Positions 24,601-36,534 are shown, counted from the stretch's first letter. The stretch: 64,000 nucleotides of DNA from Kryptolebias marmoratus (GCF_001649575.2 NC_051450.1:18564574-18628573); one strand, 5' to 3'. Made by a program: numbers and translations. The notes: generated by a model not told the origin, from the sequence alone.

Positions 24601-26699
24601 TAATAAGTAATAAGTCAGATGATGATAAGTGGTGGATTTCAGTCCAAGTCAAAATGAAACTTATTACATTAAAGGGCACATTATTTTTTATTTCACACAA
24701 AATATCTGCATTTTTAAATCTTGGATCTCCAGCTTTTAGTTTGAACTGAGAAACGAAACTCATCAAGAAACAAGTAAAGAAGTCCAGTCACCTTAAACGA
24801 ACTTTATGTGTCGAAAACACTCAATATTGATTGATGGCAAGTCATAAAGCAGCATTACTGCTCATTTCCTTTACAGTTTGCATTAAAAGTAGGCTGTGTA
24901 TCACTTTGATCAAGCTGAATAAAACTTTAATCAATTTCCACAATCTGTGATGGCATATTGCAGCCCGTGTGATGTAAACGGATGTATACGTGTGCGTCAG
25001 AGTGTTTACGGGCACAAATGCAGCTTCTCCTCAGGGTGGCCGGTGTTTTTGCTTCTCCTTCTCAGGAGTTTTTCATAAAGCCTCATTGTGTGATTCAGAG
25101 CCACAGCTGCAATAATGAGCAGATATTTACCTGAGGATGTGCAACCTCACAGTGGCACAGAAGCATCTGTGAATATTAAAGCTGATCTGATTTATGGCAG
25201 TGAGCTCTTATTTGAAAAACAAAGATCATGACTGCTCAGAGCTGGAGACAGATGTGTGAGCTTTACACTTTTTCGAGACATTCGTTCAGTAGCAATTTTA
25301 TACAATATATTAAAAGACACAAATACGCACACAGCCAAAAACATTATCGCCCTTTTGCCTTCGGGGGCAGGTGCAATGCAAAAAAGATCAAAACATCATT
25401 GGCAGGAACAGGTATTTTAATTGTTTTAATGGTAACACAGCATTTCATTTATAAAGAGAGCATTAAAGTGGTGTTTCTCTGGGAGTTAAACTCCTCTCTG
25501 TGGACCCTGAAGAATGTGGTATTGATTGAGAAACCCCTGCTTCCAGGATGATTAACAACTTGACCCGACGGAGCCGTGCCGTTTAAATCTTCCTCCTTTC
25601 TGGCTACAGGATATTTTGTTAATTACCTCACAATTCATGACTTCCAGAGTGTGTGGGCTGGGGCGTTCACTAACCGTGTTTTAGACTCTTAATCGCCAGC
25701 TGCTGAAGGCAAAAGGGCAATAACGTTTTTGTGTGTAAGTGTGTGTGTTTTGTTTGTCTGTAAGCACCCACCCACAAACTACTAAACATTGTGAAAAGGA
25801 GGGTGAGGAGGAGTACCATATTATTTAGGATACTTTGCAGACTTTTTTTTATTTTAAAGCAAACCAAATTCATTCAAATAGTCAAATTTTATTAGTTTTG
25901 TAATGTTTTTTTTTAATTTTACCAATTAATGTGAGGATTAATCTGAATCTTCCTGGAACTTTATTAGTTTATGAGCGCCATAATCTGATCTCGACTTTAT
26001 GAACTCTTAAAGTTGTTTAAATTTTCCACCGGATCTTCTTTGAGTGGCAATTAAAAGAATTAAATTCTGTATTTTAATAATATTTTAATATGATATTGTT
26101 GCCTGCTGTGTTTAAATGTGTACATTAATAGGCTCAAACACAAACTTATGTCTCTGTCAACATTTTTAAAATAATTTGTTTTAAATTCGTCTTACTTAAA
26201 AGTTGTAATACTTTTTTAACATTTTATTTTTTGTGTGATCTCACTTTTTTTTTTCTCATTTAACATCCTTGAACAGAGACTGGGGCAAAATCACTAACAA
26301 AACAAATAAAAACAAGGGGGGAGATATTTTATTTGCATAAAAATAAAAAACAGGGCAAATGCCATCTGTGTAACATAAAAACTGACAGAACTCAAGGTAA
26401 AGCAGAAGGTTTATAAAACAATACAACTCACCACTTCTCTAATAAAAAGCCTCACTTTTGCTAATTAGTATTAATAAATAAAATACAGATTTAGTTAATG
26501 AAATAAATTATACTTTTCTTTATACACTAATTTCAAATCATCAGACTTAAAAGCTGAGAGGCTTTGCAAATGTTATGCTCAGAAAAATTCTGGTCACTGA
26601 GGATATTTTGTTGGCTGCTGAATGCCCTCTAGTGAATGTTTTCTATAACATTTTAAGATTTTACACCAAGATGATTATTGTTCCTCCTGCAGGGCATCT

Positions 26700-26772
26700 G
26701 GCCCTGTGGCCTAATGGATAAGGCATCAGCCTCCGGAGCTGGGGATTGTGGGTTCAAGTCCCACCAGGGTCA
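26700..26772 (+). tRNA. tRNA-Arg (anticodon CCG)
   Basis: A 73-base intronless cloverleaf. The acceptor stem GGCCCTG (26700-26706) pairs with CAGGGTC (26765-26771) with one G-T pair, and the discriminator is A. The D-arm is GGCCTAATGGATAAGGC. The anticodon loop CTCCGGA has CCG at 26733-26735 and is closed by TCAGC/GCTGG. The T-arm is GTGGG-TTCAAGT-CCCAC. Internal A and B boxes (TGGCCTAATGG and GGTTCAAGTCC) are intact. The sequence closely resembles mammalian tRNA-Arg-CCG. No run of four or more T follows within about 30 bases. Confidence 0.93.
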
Positions 26773-27815
26773 TTAATTAACAAATAGAAACTTCAGTCCT
26801 TTGCATTGTATCTAAAGTAGATGCAAATCAGTTACAGCTACTAAAATAAGAACGATGACTACTGTTTGAGTTCTTCCCATTAAAATTCTCAAAAGTTAAC
26901 ATAGTTTGTTGGAGATGTATTACCTGCAACAATCTAGCTTTGTTTAAGAGAGTGCTGGTTTGGTTTTGGTTTTTATTTGTCTAAAATGAAGCCATTGGGA
27001 ATTCCAGCCTTGTATGTAATTATGAGGAATCCCCAAGCTTCACACTGATGCCAAACAAATGAAGGTATTTCCTGGTGCTACAGCCTGCAGAAAAAAATGG
27101 TCCATTTCAAATAAAATAATAAGGGTTATAAGACAAATGATTATTTCTGAAGAGATACCTGTTGGAGAACTTGATTTAAAAATAGATTAGGAAGCTTATA
27201 TGCTATTTTATACCAGGAATACTAGATGGTGTCTTTTTTCAGTGCTTTTCCAGTCCAAATATTTCCAATAAATTTCTCATATTTCTGTAGCAGAATGTCA
27301 CTTGTGATTTCAGGTTGTCTGTGTGAACTCTGACATTTTCAATAATGAGCTTATTTTTCTGCATCCAAGTGAATTTAAAGTTTAAATTATCTGCAAACCA
27401 ATAAATGAACTGGAGTTGCAAGTGTCACAATACCCTAAATAGTGAATAACACAGGGTTCATCTGTTATTTAAAGGTTTATGGATTAAGGTTTGGTAATAA
27501 AAGAACATTTTGTTCTTAATCTAAAAATGTGTCTGCTTTCTGTACTGTTCTGGACATGTTTATATATTCTAAATATATTTTATTTTATTATTTGGTGTAA
27601 TGTATTTCCTTATATGGATGGTTAAGATCAAGAGAAAAAGCGAGCAAACTACATTTTGGGGGGAACACAATTTGCTTTGCTGCCTCTTTGTGGTCAAAAG
27701 CACAGTTTTCATAAACAACCACGTAAAAAAAATCTCCTGTGATTTCGTGTTAATACACCCAAATTACGTACGTGTTTAGTAAAAATATAATTAAATAAAC
27801 ATCTACAAAGGATGG
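26773..27815. other. Intergenic, no gene seen
   Basis: AT-rich sequence between the tRNA and the promoter of the SHARPIN/HOIL-1-related gene. Only short random open frames are present, and I see no repeat of the recognised families. Confidence 0.5.
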
Positions 27816-27925
27816 TCAACAAATGAGAGGAACCACTTCCGTTATTTTGTCAACAAATGAGGACCAACTTCCGCATTTTATGTTTATGTGCTTCTGCGCA
27901 TGCCCCGTTGGAGCATGCGCAGAAG
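27816..27925 (+). promoter_or_regulatory. Probable promoter elements of the SHARPIN/HOIL-1-related gene: duplicated ETS-like unit and NRF1-like palindrome pair
   Basis: Two adjacent imperfect 33-34 base units (27816-27849 and 27850-27882) each begin TCAACAAATGAG and each contain ACTTCCG, an ETS-type core. Next, CTTCTGCGCATGC (27891-27903) and GCATGCGCAGAAG (27913-27925) form a perfect 13-base inverted repeat with a 9-base spacer. Both arms carry TGCGCATGC, close to the NRF1 consensus. The array lies about 340 bases upstream of the ATG at 28261, as expected for a TATA-less housekeeping promoter. Function is inferred from motifs only. Confidence 0.55.
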
Positions 27926-28260
27926 GAAGTGAAAGCAAACAAACATTCAGGAGTGACGAATAACAACTGAGTGTGTCGGGACGATTAACTGCTTCAACAG
28001 CGGTGAAGATGCGCCACATTTAGCTGAACTTCAACAAAGAAAGGAACAACGGAGACGTGAAATCAACAGCTCGTTTATTTTTTTTATTTACTTTTTGCTA
28101 GTTGTCAGACACGACGCACTTGCTTCCTGTGAAACCCCCCTCAGCAACTAAAAGCTATGTAAGGGGAAGGACTTTTTAACGCTGCGGAGCAGGACGGAAA
28201 CAAGCCGCAGGACTCCTCCTGTTTGAATATATTTGTTTACTCGATGAATCCGTCGACGGG

Positions 28261-31200
28261 ATGTCGCTGAGTTCGGGCGGTTGGGCTCAAACTCCCGGCC
28301 TCACACCGGACCAGTCCGCCGCCGTCCAGCCCACCAACTATAACGGCGACAATGAGGCCTCGTCGACCCAGCTCGGGTGCCAGACCGTCCTCATGTCGGT
28401 TCGGGTGTCCGTGTGCCATTCTGGGATTCGGCCGCTGCGTCTACCGGGAGCGGGTGACGAGTCGCTCCGCCTGCAGCTCAGCATGGACCCGGGGAAGTCC
28501 GGGGAATTCCGGCTGTCGCTGCAGGACACCAGCGGGGCTGGACGGAGCGCGGTGAGTGGGTGGTGGTGGTGGTGGTGGAAGGGCTGGATGTTATCGAGCC
28601 CTGCCGGGGAAAACACCGAGTTATCTGTGCGTTAAAATAAACTTCATATGATTTTATTTCATCCTGCAGCGCAAGAACTCCCCGTTGCCTAGCAACAGCA
28701 CCTAAAAGTTTAGGAATGGGTTGGTTGACAAAATATTACTTTAAAAAGTGACAAAACTAATGTTTAAATGTTTTATACGTTGGATTTTTTTAAGTGTAAA
28801 TATTTCTGGAATAAATATAAAACATTAAGCATTATGATAATAATGAAATTAAGCAAAAACGTGCCTCTTTTTAAAATTAATATAGAGTATACTTATCTGT
28901 TTTGTTGTATCCCAGTAAATTATTATGATTGTTCTGTGCAAAAATAATGCTTTGACAAGTTTCCTCACAGGTTAATACACTAACACAATAAAATCAGTCA
29001 TTTGAGTTTTGCCATTTTAAGAAAAAACACCTGACGCTTTGGCATTAGAGGACACATTTACCGTAAATGAGCTTTTGTTTCTTCTAAATCCATTCATAAA
29101 CAGATGTCCCTACTGTTTATTTTATTCTGTCAATGAGTCAACATGACCTCAATTCAGAACCAAAACCAACAGCTTAGGCTCTTATCAGGACACCAGGGAA
29201 CATTTGTTATACTTTGCTGACATTTTTTAAGTTTTCAGTGTGATAGTTATATGTTTAATTAATTTTATGCATTTGTGATTCACAAATTATGGACACAATC
29301 GATCTCCTTTTGCTTTAAGACATCGCAACACCAGTTTTTTGCTGCAGCAGTTTAAAAGAAAGGTTTTTATTGTTTTAAAAAGCCCTGCTTTAGCAGAAAG
29401 AGTCTATGACGGGCCTGATAAATCACACAATATCTGCTTTTTCCCACTTCGATGGAAAATCAAATATTTCATTTACGAAACAAGTTACTCATCCACATTA
29501 CTGCTCATGATTCCTCATTTTTTAATATAATGTCATCCTCTTTCATTATTGCTTCCTCTTCCTTATTTTTTTGTTTTGTTTTTCCAGACCATCGCCGAGT
29601 TTGATCTCAGGTCCGTAAACTACGAGCTGAAGTCGCCAAAGTGTCACGAGCTGGTTCTGGCCGCACCGCCGCACGACCGCATCAGCTTCAACTTCCGCTG
29701 CGAGCGGGAGGCGCAGGAGTGGGCCACTGTGCTCACGTCAGCAATGAAAGAAGCACACAGAGGTCAGTCACAAATTATAGTACGTCCAGTGTGAAAAAAA
29801 AAGGTTTTTATTTCCTCACGTACTGTAGATCACTTTCTGCAACACTGTAACCAAGTTTCACACCATTAATTGGCCCAAAACTTTGCATGTTCTTAAAATG
29901 TCCTTGCTTGTAGTTTGTCGAGATCGTACAGAGTGTAGGTTGTTCCAAGCATCTGGAAGAACCTGTTCTTCAATAGATTAGGGTTGTTTAAAATAATCCC
30001 TTTTCAGTATGGAGTCCAACGAGGACTTCATATTCTTGTTGTCAAAGAAAGGTCTTGAAACTCGTGTAATGAGCGTCGAAGGGAAGGTCTGGTTGGTAAA
30101 TGAAATGAAAGAAAACTAGATCCTTTTTTTTCAGTTGGTCTAATCTGAACATTTTCTACAAAACACAGCTCTGAACACACAAAGTTACATGTAAAATCTA
30201 CCATTTCATGAGTTAAGATCAGTCAGCTGTGGCTTCTTAGGTTCCCCATTATTATTCCTAACTTAGTCAGATTTACAGATATGGAGAGTAAAGTTTGATG
30301 TGGTTGTAGCTGAGAGTCGTCCTCAACACCTACTCTGAGCACCAACACAATATCACATGATGTCTTTAACTCAGTTTGTTCTCAGCTTCATAAGATGATT
30401 AAAGTTTTAAACTCTGGCATGAAAGGTGTGGGATGATATGCATTCCTACAAGAAATTCTAGCTCTTTAGTTTATTTATTTAATAACATAACTAAGTACAA
30501 TTCCCTTCCTGTCAGTTGCACCTGAAGAAAACTCCTCTCAGCACCTTTCCAACGGTCTCCAGTTTCAGAGCGCCTCGGCTTTGCAAAAAACAGGTGAGCC
30601 TTGTTGTGTGTTTCATCCAGTCGTCGACAGGGTTGTTGTTGTTGGCACCGTGTCACGGTTTCCACGCTGTGATTTCTGCGCAGAGGACGCTTGCATCGAG
30701 CTGAGCAGAGCCATCGAGGCGGGGGACGCGCAGTCTTCATCTGTCTTTGCCGCTGCACTCGCCCGACAAAACGCAGTCCTGAAGATCCAGCCCTCTGCTA
30801 AAGACTACGAAGACACTGAAATCAAGTGAGAGTCGGATTATTTAACGTTTGAAAGCACAGATGATCGTAAGTGACGTAATGTTTGATTTCTGTTTGATTT
30901 CATCAAACAGTTTGGCTGTTGTAGTGGAGGATTCCTCCTCATCTTGTTGTGTCACTGTGAAAGTTTTCCCACTCATGACTACTGCATCGTTAAAACAGCA
31001 GGTTCATTTCACATATTCTCCACTTTTTCTTTACATATTATTTCACCTACCGTGCTGTTGACGCGTGGCGCTCTTCTTTCCAGATGTTCCTTGAATACGG
31101 CTTTCACCCGCGAGTGCAGCAGTGGATCATCGGTCAGTGCTTGTGCTCCGACCAGCGAACCCTTGCCTCGTACGGCGTTCATCAGGACGGCGACACGGCC

Positions 31201-34200
31201 TTCCTGTACCTGCTGTCCGCCCGCCACTCCCGCCTCACTCTCCAGGACCTGCAGCAGGACCAGGAGAGCGCGCTCCTCCGCAGTCCCCCTCTGTCTTTTC
31301 AAAACCCTCCAGTCACGGCAAAATCCACAAACGGGCCTTTGTTCCAGGACGGGAGGCCGTACACCACCCTACCTCCAAGACTCCAGAGCAACTTCAAGAA
31401 TGGTGAGAAGGGTGATGTTTTCATATGGATTACTAATTTATATAAATCCCTGTATTTTACTGATTTTATGATGTAGTATCCTTTGAGAAAAAGAGTATAA
31501 GACATTACAGATCTGAGATGCATTGTGGTTCTTTAGGAACATGTAAAATCCTAACACAACAGTCTATTTTCATTGTTGCATTTTGTTGCTGTGTTTGCAC
31601 ATTTGTGCAGGCACAAATCCACCTTAATATAAATTTACGTATTATTGGAGGATATAATAATAATAATAATAAGTCCTATATTACGAACACTGACCAGCGT
31701 GATGTGCTGCATTTAACTACAAAGTGAGATTGTTTTAACGGCTTAGTGTTTCTTGAAGGAATGCATATCCCATCGTATTTCAGGCCATTCACAGAAAGCT
31801 TCTGTTTCTCCTCTCCTGCAGGGAAGTCAGAGAGACAAAACATCGGTGAGCTCAGAGATCTCATCAACCTGGAAATGCCTCAGCTCAGTGAGGCGCTGAG
31901 TCCCAGCACATCTTCCACTCAGGTGAAGAGGAAAGCCTTTTATTATTTGCTACTTTGAAGCACAATGACTAAAGGAGAAACAAAACTGAATTCACTATAA
32001 GATGGGTCTGAATCTAAACATTAAAACTGACCTCACGAGTATGCTCACCTGTTTATACATTCTTCTTTCTTTAAAAACAAACCTGTAACACCGTTTTTCC
32101 GATGTTTAGTAAAAACCTACTGAAGATGATGAACGAGACAGAACGTTGTAACAGTGATAACGTCTCCTCCAGGGTTGGTCGTGTCCTTCTTGCACATACA
32201 TAAACAAGCCGACGCGGCCGGGCTGTGAGATCTGCAGCACCAACCGCCCCGAGAGCTACGTCGTCCCGGGGGGGTACCAACCCGATGCGCTGGAGCTCCG
32301 ACGACTGCAGCAGGAGAAGGAGGCCGTCAGGCAGTACCAGCAGGTAGGGAAATTCCCTTCAACGGCCACCTGTACACCTCCATCAAGTTCATGAATGTAT
32401 CCATGCACCTGTATGCATGTGTCAGCCGCACAAAAACCCAAATCACACTTATCAAAATTAACAATGAGAGAAGAATTAAAATTGATTCCAAATTGCCATT
32501 GGGGCTGAAACATTCAGGCTCTCTCAGGCTGACTCTCTTCTCTTTTGTCTCTGTTTTTCTGAAGGAGAAAGGGAGAAGAGAGGCGCTGAGGAGTGCTGGG
32601 CCTCAAAACAACTCACTGCTGTTTAACCTGGACCAGGACTACTGAATACACACTGACCCACACACTCCTCTGCATACATCACACTGTAGAAGACATCAGG
32701 GCAGATTTGTTCTTCAAGCCTACACGTTACACTTTCAGTCATACCTGTCATGAAGCTGAATGTATTTTAAAATTCTTGTTAGCACTGAACCTCAGTTAAG
32801 CCGAAATCTGCGTTATGAGGAGCAACAGAAGTGGCGTTCAAGGTCCACGCCGGGCTCCAAAATTTTAAATATTTGTGAGATCCTGCAAAAGGCGAGCTGC
32901 TTGAAAACCGCCGACTTCGTGTTTTCTAAAAGTGTGAAGTCAGTTGGAACGTTGAGCTCAATCAGAAATGCTGACGTTGACAAACTGTTTTTTTTAAAAG
33001 ACCAGTTTAAGGAGGAGTTTGTCAAAGTTTGTTTTTGTGTCATAATGGTTATAGATCCAGTCTTTTTCAAAGCCATCTGGATATTTATAATCACTGACAA
33101 GAGTCGTTTTAATAAACCTTTTAGCACCAAAAGTTGCCACAAAGTTGAATGTACTGATTGATTTTGCACTGTAACTCTATTGATCCTATAAAACAGCTGA
33201 AAATAAAAGGTTTTCACTGTGTTTGGCTCTTGTGGATGTTGTGGGGCTGTCGTGGTTGATGAATCTCTTCAGTGTCTCATGGAAGACCAGAACAACGCCT
33301 GAGGAGTATCAGACCGGGGTGGTGGTCCCCATTTTCATAAAAGAGTGGCCGGACAATGTTTTCCAACTATCGAGGGATAACACTTCTCAACTTTTCGACT
33401 GACTGTTGAAGCTTGGATTCAGGAGGAGCAGCGTGGCTTGTCCTGGTTGTGGAACAGTGGATCAGATCTTTAGTGCAGGAGTAGGGGGTGCTATCTGCTC
33501 CTGGTAGAACCAAAGCAAGAGCTGTGTCCACAAAATAAAGCTTATTACCACTGCAGGTTGGACTCCATCGGGGCTGTCCCCTGCCTGTGGTCTTCCTGGA
33601 CAGGATCTCAAGCCGCAGTTGTGGACAGGAATGGTCGGGTTTGGGAACCTCGGGTTCTTGTCTTTGCGTTTTTGCGGATCTTGTGGTTCTGTTGGTGTCG
33701 TCGATCCCATGACTGGGGCCTTTCACAACCGGGATGAGAGTCAGCTGCGGTGAAAGTCCGAGGCCGTGGTTCTCAACCAGAAGAATGTGGTACGCTCTCT
33801 CCGGGGTCAGGAGTGAGTCTTTGCCTAAAGTGGAGGAGTTCAAGTATCTAAGAGTCTTGTCCATGATTGATGGTAGGAAGGAGCAGGAGATGGACTGACG
33901 GATCGGCGCCTCCTTCATAGTAATGAGGGTGTTGAGCTGGAGGGTGCCCGGGTTCCCCGCCTAAACCCGCTGCCTGAAAATGACTGAACGTTGAACATCC
34001 AGAACACGTCTTAAATCTCACTCTGCTCCCGACAACATGCCGCTTTCTTTTAGGCAAGGGAGAAGGAGAGAATGGAGAATTTTGCCCGTCTTGTGAGGCT
34101 GGACGGTCAGGACCTGGTTCCGAACCCCGACCCCGTAGACTGCAGGATTTGCTACACGGATCTACCACCAGGAGAGGGTGTCCTGCTGAGGGAGTGCCTG

Positions 34201-35996
34201 CACTGTTTCTGCAGGTAGGATGTGGAAAAATAAAAAGATTCATCTCTTCCTAACGGGTTTTTTATGATTCAGAGTTTTTGTTTATATGTGTTGGTGTTCA
34301 GGGAGTGCTTACGCTCCGTGATCATGCTGAGCGAGGAGCCCGAGGTGGCCTGTCCCTACAGAGATGACACGTACTCCTGTGCCGGTTCTCTGCAGGAGAG
34401 GGAGATTCGAGCCGTGAGTTCCACCAGGATTGCTGTTTAAACACCACATCTGTATATTGGCACACCTAAACACTCTGCCTTGTCCTTTTTTTGCAGCTGT
34501 TGCCAGCGGAGGAGTACGAGCGGTGGCTGCAGAGAGGCCTGTCGGTGGCGGAGTCCCGGTGTGAAGGCAGCTATCACTGCGCGTCTCCTGACTGTGTGGG
34601 ATGGTGTGTGTACGAGGACACTGTCAATGTCTTCCACTGCCCCGTCTGTAGGAAACACAACTGCCTCATTTGCAAGGTTGGAAAAGTGTACAACTCACAT
34701 TTACTTAAAGCGTCCCTGTCATAAATGTGTATTTATCGATAGACCAGGAATTAAAGCAACAAGTTAATCCTGTGTTACAGAAGCAGCCATGTTGTACTTT
34801 TGTAACCAGAGTTTGCTCAGTAGGGATGTGAGGCTTTAAGATAAAATGATCCCAGGTGTCTTATTATGATTTTACCAACAGCAATGTTCCTTTTGTTTAC
34901 ATGGAAGGACTTAAGACTTAAAAGTTGTTCCTGAAAGCAGCCGACAGGGAGGGTCGGTCCCATTCCAGCTTCACTTCAAAGATTTATACATGCAGTCTGT
35001 GGTTCCGGGATTTATCCATTTCTACAAGTTGTACAACTTTGTCTCGGTGTGTATTGAGAGAGACACATTAAATCATCTGTGCATATAGTGGGAATACACA
35101 CATCACATAAATACAGCTTTACTGATAAAACGCTTTAAAGCAACCAGAAAGGACCAAAAATGTTGTACAGAACAATAAATAAAAGGCATACAAAAGCCAC
35201 GACAGCATAAACTATGACATGAAAACATGAACAGCACTGTTCTAAAACCAAAACAACATAAAAATATTTAAAATAAACGAAAGGCCGAAGAGAGGGAGAG
35301 ATTTAAAAATGGCGAGAAGAGGCCTGCCTGTGATGCAAAGGAGCTCATTCCCCTCTGAGTTAACACCTAATTTTTGGTCTAATGACCTGAGATGGATGGA
35401 ATAAGCATCAAAATTTGACAGAAATTGTTGAATCTTGTGTCCACAGGCTATCCACGAAGGAATGAACTGCAAGCAGTATCAGGATGATCTTGCAGCACGA
35501 GCTATAAATGACTCCGCTGCCAGGAGGACGACACACCTACTGAAGGTTAGCAGCAAAAACACCACCTCCTTCTAACTACGAGCAGTTAGGAATAATGAGA
35601 GAGGGGAATGATCCGTGTGTAGCTGCTGGTGTGCCTCTGCATCTCCTTTCACCCACCACATTCCTGCTCTCTGTGTCTCTCCCAAACAGACTCTTGTGCA
35701 GTCGGGGGAGGCCATGCACTGTCCTCAGTGTGGGATCATCGTGCAGAAGAGAGATGGATGCGATTGGCTGCGCTGCACCGTCTGTCACACTGAGATTTGC
35801 TGGGTAACCAGGGGGCCTCGCTGGGGGCCGAAGGTAGGAAATCCTCCTGTGTTCACCTTTTTCCCCCTCTTCTTCGACTGTGGACATCACCGTCTTCGTT
35901 CCTGTCATGTTACAGGGTCCTGGAGACACCAGCGGAGGATGTCGATGCAACGTCAACAATCAGAAATGTCATCCAAAGTGTCAGAACTGTCACTGA
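28261..35996 (+). CDS. shrprbck1r: SHARPIN/HOIL-1 (RBCK1)-related RBR protein, full-length form
   Basis: A LUBAC-type linear-ubiquitin component. Fourteen in-phase exons: 28261-28551, 29588-29762, 30516-30593, 30684-30825, 30911-31001, 31084-31402, 31822-31922, 32173-32343, 34054-34214, 34302-34413, 34497-34676, 35447-35545, 35690-35833 and 35916-35996, giving 714 residues. Domains in order: a SHARPIN-like N-terminal PH-like region (about 30-155); a UBL (about 229-310, [13 protein letters not shown] and [14 protein letters not shown]) that should bind HOIP; an NZF (400-430, [21 protein letters not shown]); then RING1 (from Cys486), IBR and RING2. RING2 keeps the catalytic Cys664 in RDGCDW, and the protein ends [12 protein letters not shown], like HOIL-1. 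Human SHARPIN lacks the RBR and human HOIL-1 lacks the PH-like part, so this gene has both. The donor after the UBL exon is weak (GTTCAT). AATAAA follows at 36041. The symbol is the zebrafish name as I recall it. Confidence 0.92.
30205..30480 (+). repeat. Dispersed repeat copy H
   Basis: It has CATTTCATGAGTTAAGATCA, the TAGCTGAGAGTCGTCCTCAA block and GTGGGATGATATGCATTCCT before GAAATTCTAGCTCTTTAGTT. It lies just before exon 3 (30516) of the SHARPIN/HOIL-1-related gene. Confidence 0.6.
32565..32645 (+). CDS. shrprbck1r: Alternative last exon giving a SHARPIN-like form (PH-UBL-NZF, no RBR)
   Basis: Downstream of the NZF exon donor (32344) there is a pyrimidine-rich acceptor ending GAAG at 32564. 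It is followed by 26 in-frame codons ([14 protein letters not shown], ending LFNLDQDY) and TGA at 32643-32645. No usable donor follows before the stop. A 3' UTR runs on to AATAAA at 33202-33207. Joined to exons 1-8 this gives a protein of 482 residues with PH-like, UBL and NZF domains, the SHARPIN layout. Both this exon and the RBR exon at 34054 splice in phase 0 to the same NZF exon. The exon is predicted from sequence. Expression is not shown. Confidence 0.6.
   Translation, partial: EKGRREALRSAGPQNNSLLFNLDQDY
33202..33207 (+). terminator. Poly(A) signal AATAAA for the short SHARPIN-like transcript
   Basis: AATAAA in the context GCTGAAAATAAAAGG, about 560 bases after the alternative stop codon and just before the LINE remnant. 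TGTTT and TTGTGGATGTTGTG follow, a GT-rich downstream element. Confidence 0.5.
33231..33935 (+). mobile_element. Degenerate non-LTR retrotransposon (LINE) reverse-transcriptase remnant
   Basis: Reading across shifting frames, recognisable reverse-transcriptase landmarks appear in order: [37 protein letters not shown] and [12 protein letters not shown], then DGRKEQEMD and RIGA. These are typical of abundant fish non-LTR elements. Frameshifts and stops are frequent and an internal part is deleted, so it is inactive. It sits in the SHARPIN/HOIL-1-related gene between the alternative last exon and the RBR exons, in the gene's own orientation. The clade was not determined. The long minus-strand frame at 33367-33918 is its antisense shadow. 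Confidence 0.8.
34677..35446. other. Large intron within the RBR-coding part of the SHARPIN/HOIL-1-related gene
   Basis: No exon is seen. A piece around 35095-35310, with TACTGATAAAACGCTTTAAA and AACAATAAATAAAAGGCAT, resembles a common fish interspersed repeat. Related pieces occur near 56295-56345 and 59815-59900. Confidence 0.4.
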
Positions 35997-36040
35997 CACG
36001 GAAGACTCTGTCCTCAGAGGAAGTCCTGGACTGAACTGGA

Positions 36041-36046
36041 AATAAA
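36041..36046 (+). terminator. Poly(A) signal of the full-length SHARPIN/HOIL-1-related transcript
   Basis: AATAAA 45 bases after the stop codon at 35994-35996, in GGAAATAAACTTTTTCG. Confidence 0.65.
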
Positions 36047-36495
36047 CTTTTTCGCGTAAAACACGGAAGGATGGCTTAAGGCTTGTAACTGAGACATATT
36101 TGAAACAAAAATGATCCCTTGTGTGAAGACGTTCTCAGCTTCCTCTCAGCAGATCTTTAACTGTTCTTTGCTTTCCCAACTCTGAGATGGTGAGTATGGT
36201 TAGACGTGTGTTGAAGGAATAACTTTAAATGCGTGTGGTGCCTTTTTGAAACATTTGCACTTCCGATGCAGCCAAATAGGCATGTTTTTTTTTTGTGTGT
36301 GTGTGTGTTTCTGATGTGATGAACTTGGATGCATCGCATAAAATTGAAGTGACCTTATTCCTCTGCACAAAACGCTGTAATAGACTGTTACTAATTTAAA
36401 GTTTTCTGACAAATGTGACTGAATCCTCGGTTGGTTTTTGACATGTGACCATTTTGCACAAAAATCAAGCAGATGTAGTGCACTCTAGTAGGACA

Positions 36496-36498
<3 letters not shown>

Positions 36499-36531
<33 letters not shown>
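36499..36531 (+). repeat. (TG)n microsatellite
   Basis: An uninterrupted TG run in the intergenic region between the SHARPIN/HOIL-1-related gene and oplah. Confidence 0.92.

Positions 36532-36534
<3 letters not shown>

Larger units (their letters stand above)
23400..26699. other. Gene-free region upstream of the prlh2-like gene
   Basis: No protein-coding exon is recognisable. It contains two partial dispersed-repeat copies near 23745-23840 and 24325-24600. The rest is AT-rich sequence without visible structure. Confidence 0.5.

Noticed and set aside
33367..33918. 183-codon minus-strand open frame
   Set aside because: It is the antisense of the LINE reverse-transcriptase remnant, whose motifs read on the plus strand.
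28261..35996. Two separate adjacent genes (sharpin and rbck1) rather than one
   Set aside because: The RBR exons have no promoter, start codon or UBL/NZF of their own, and exon 34054 continues the NZF exon in phase 0 exactly as in HOIL-1. A single gene is simpler.
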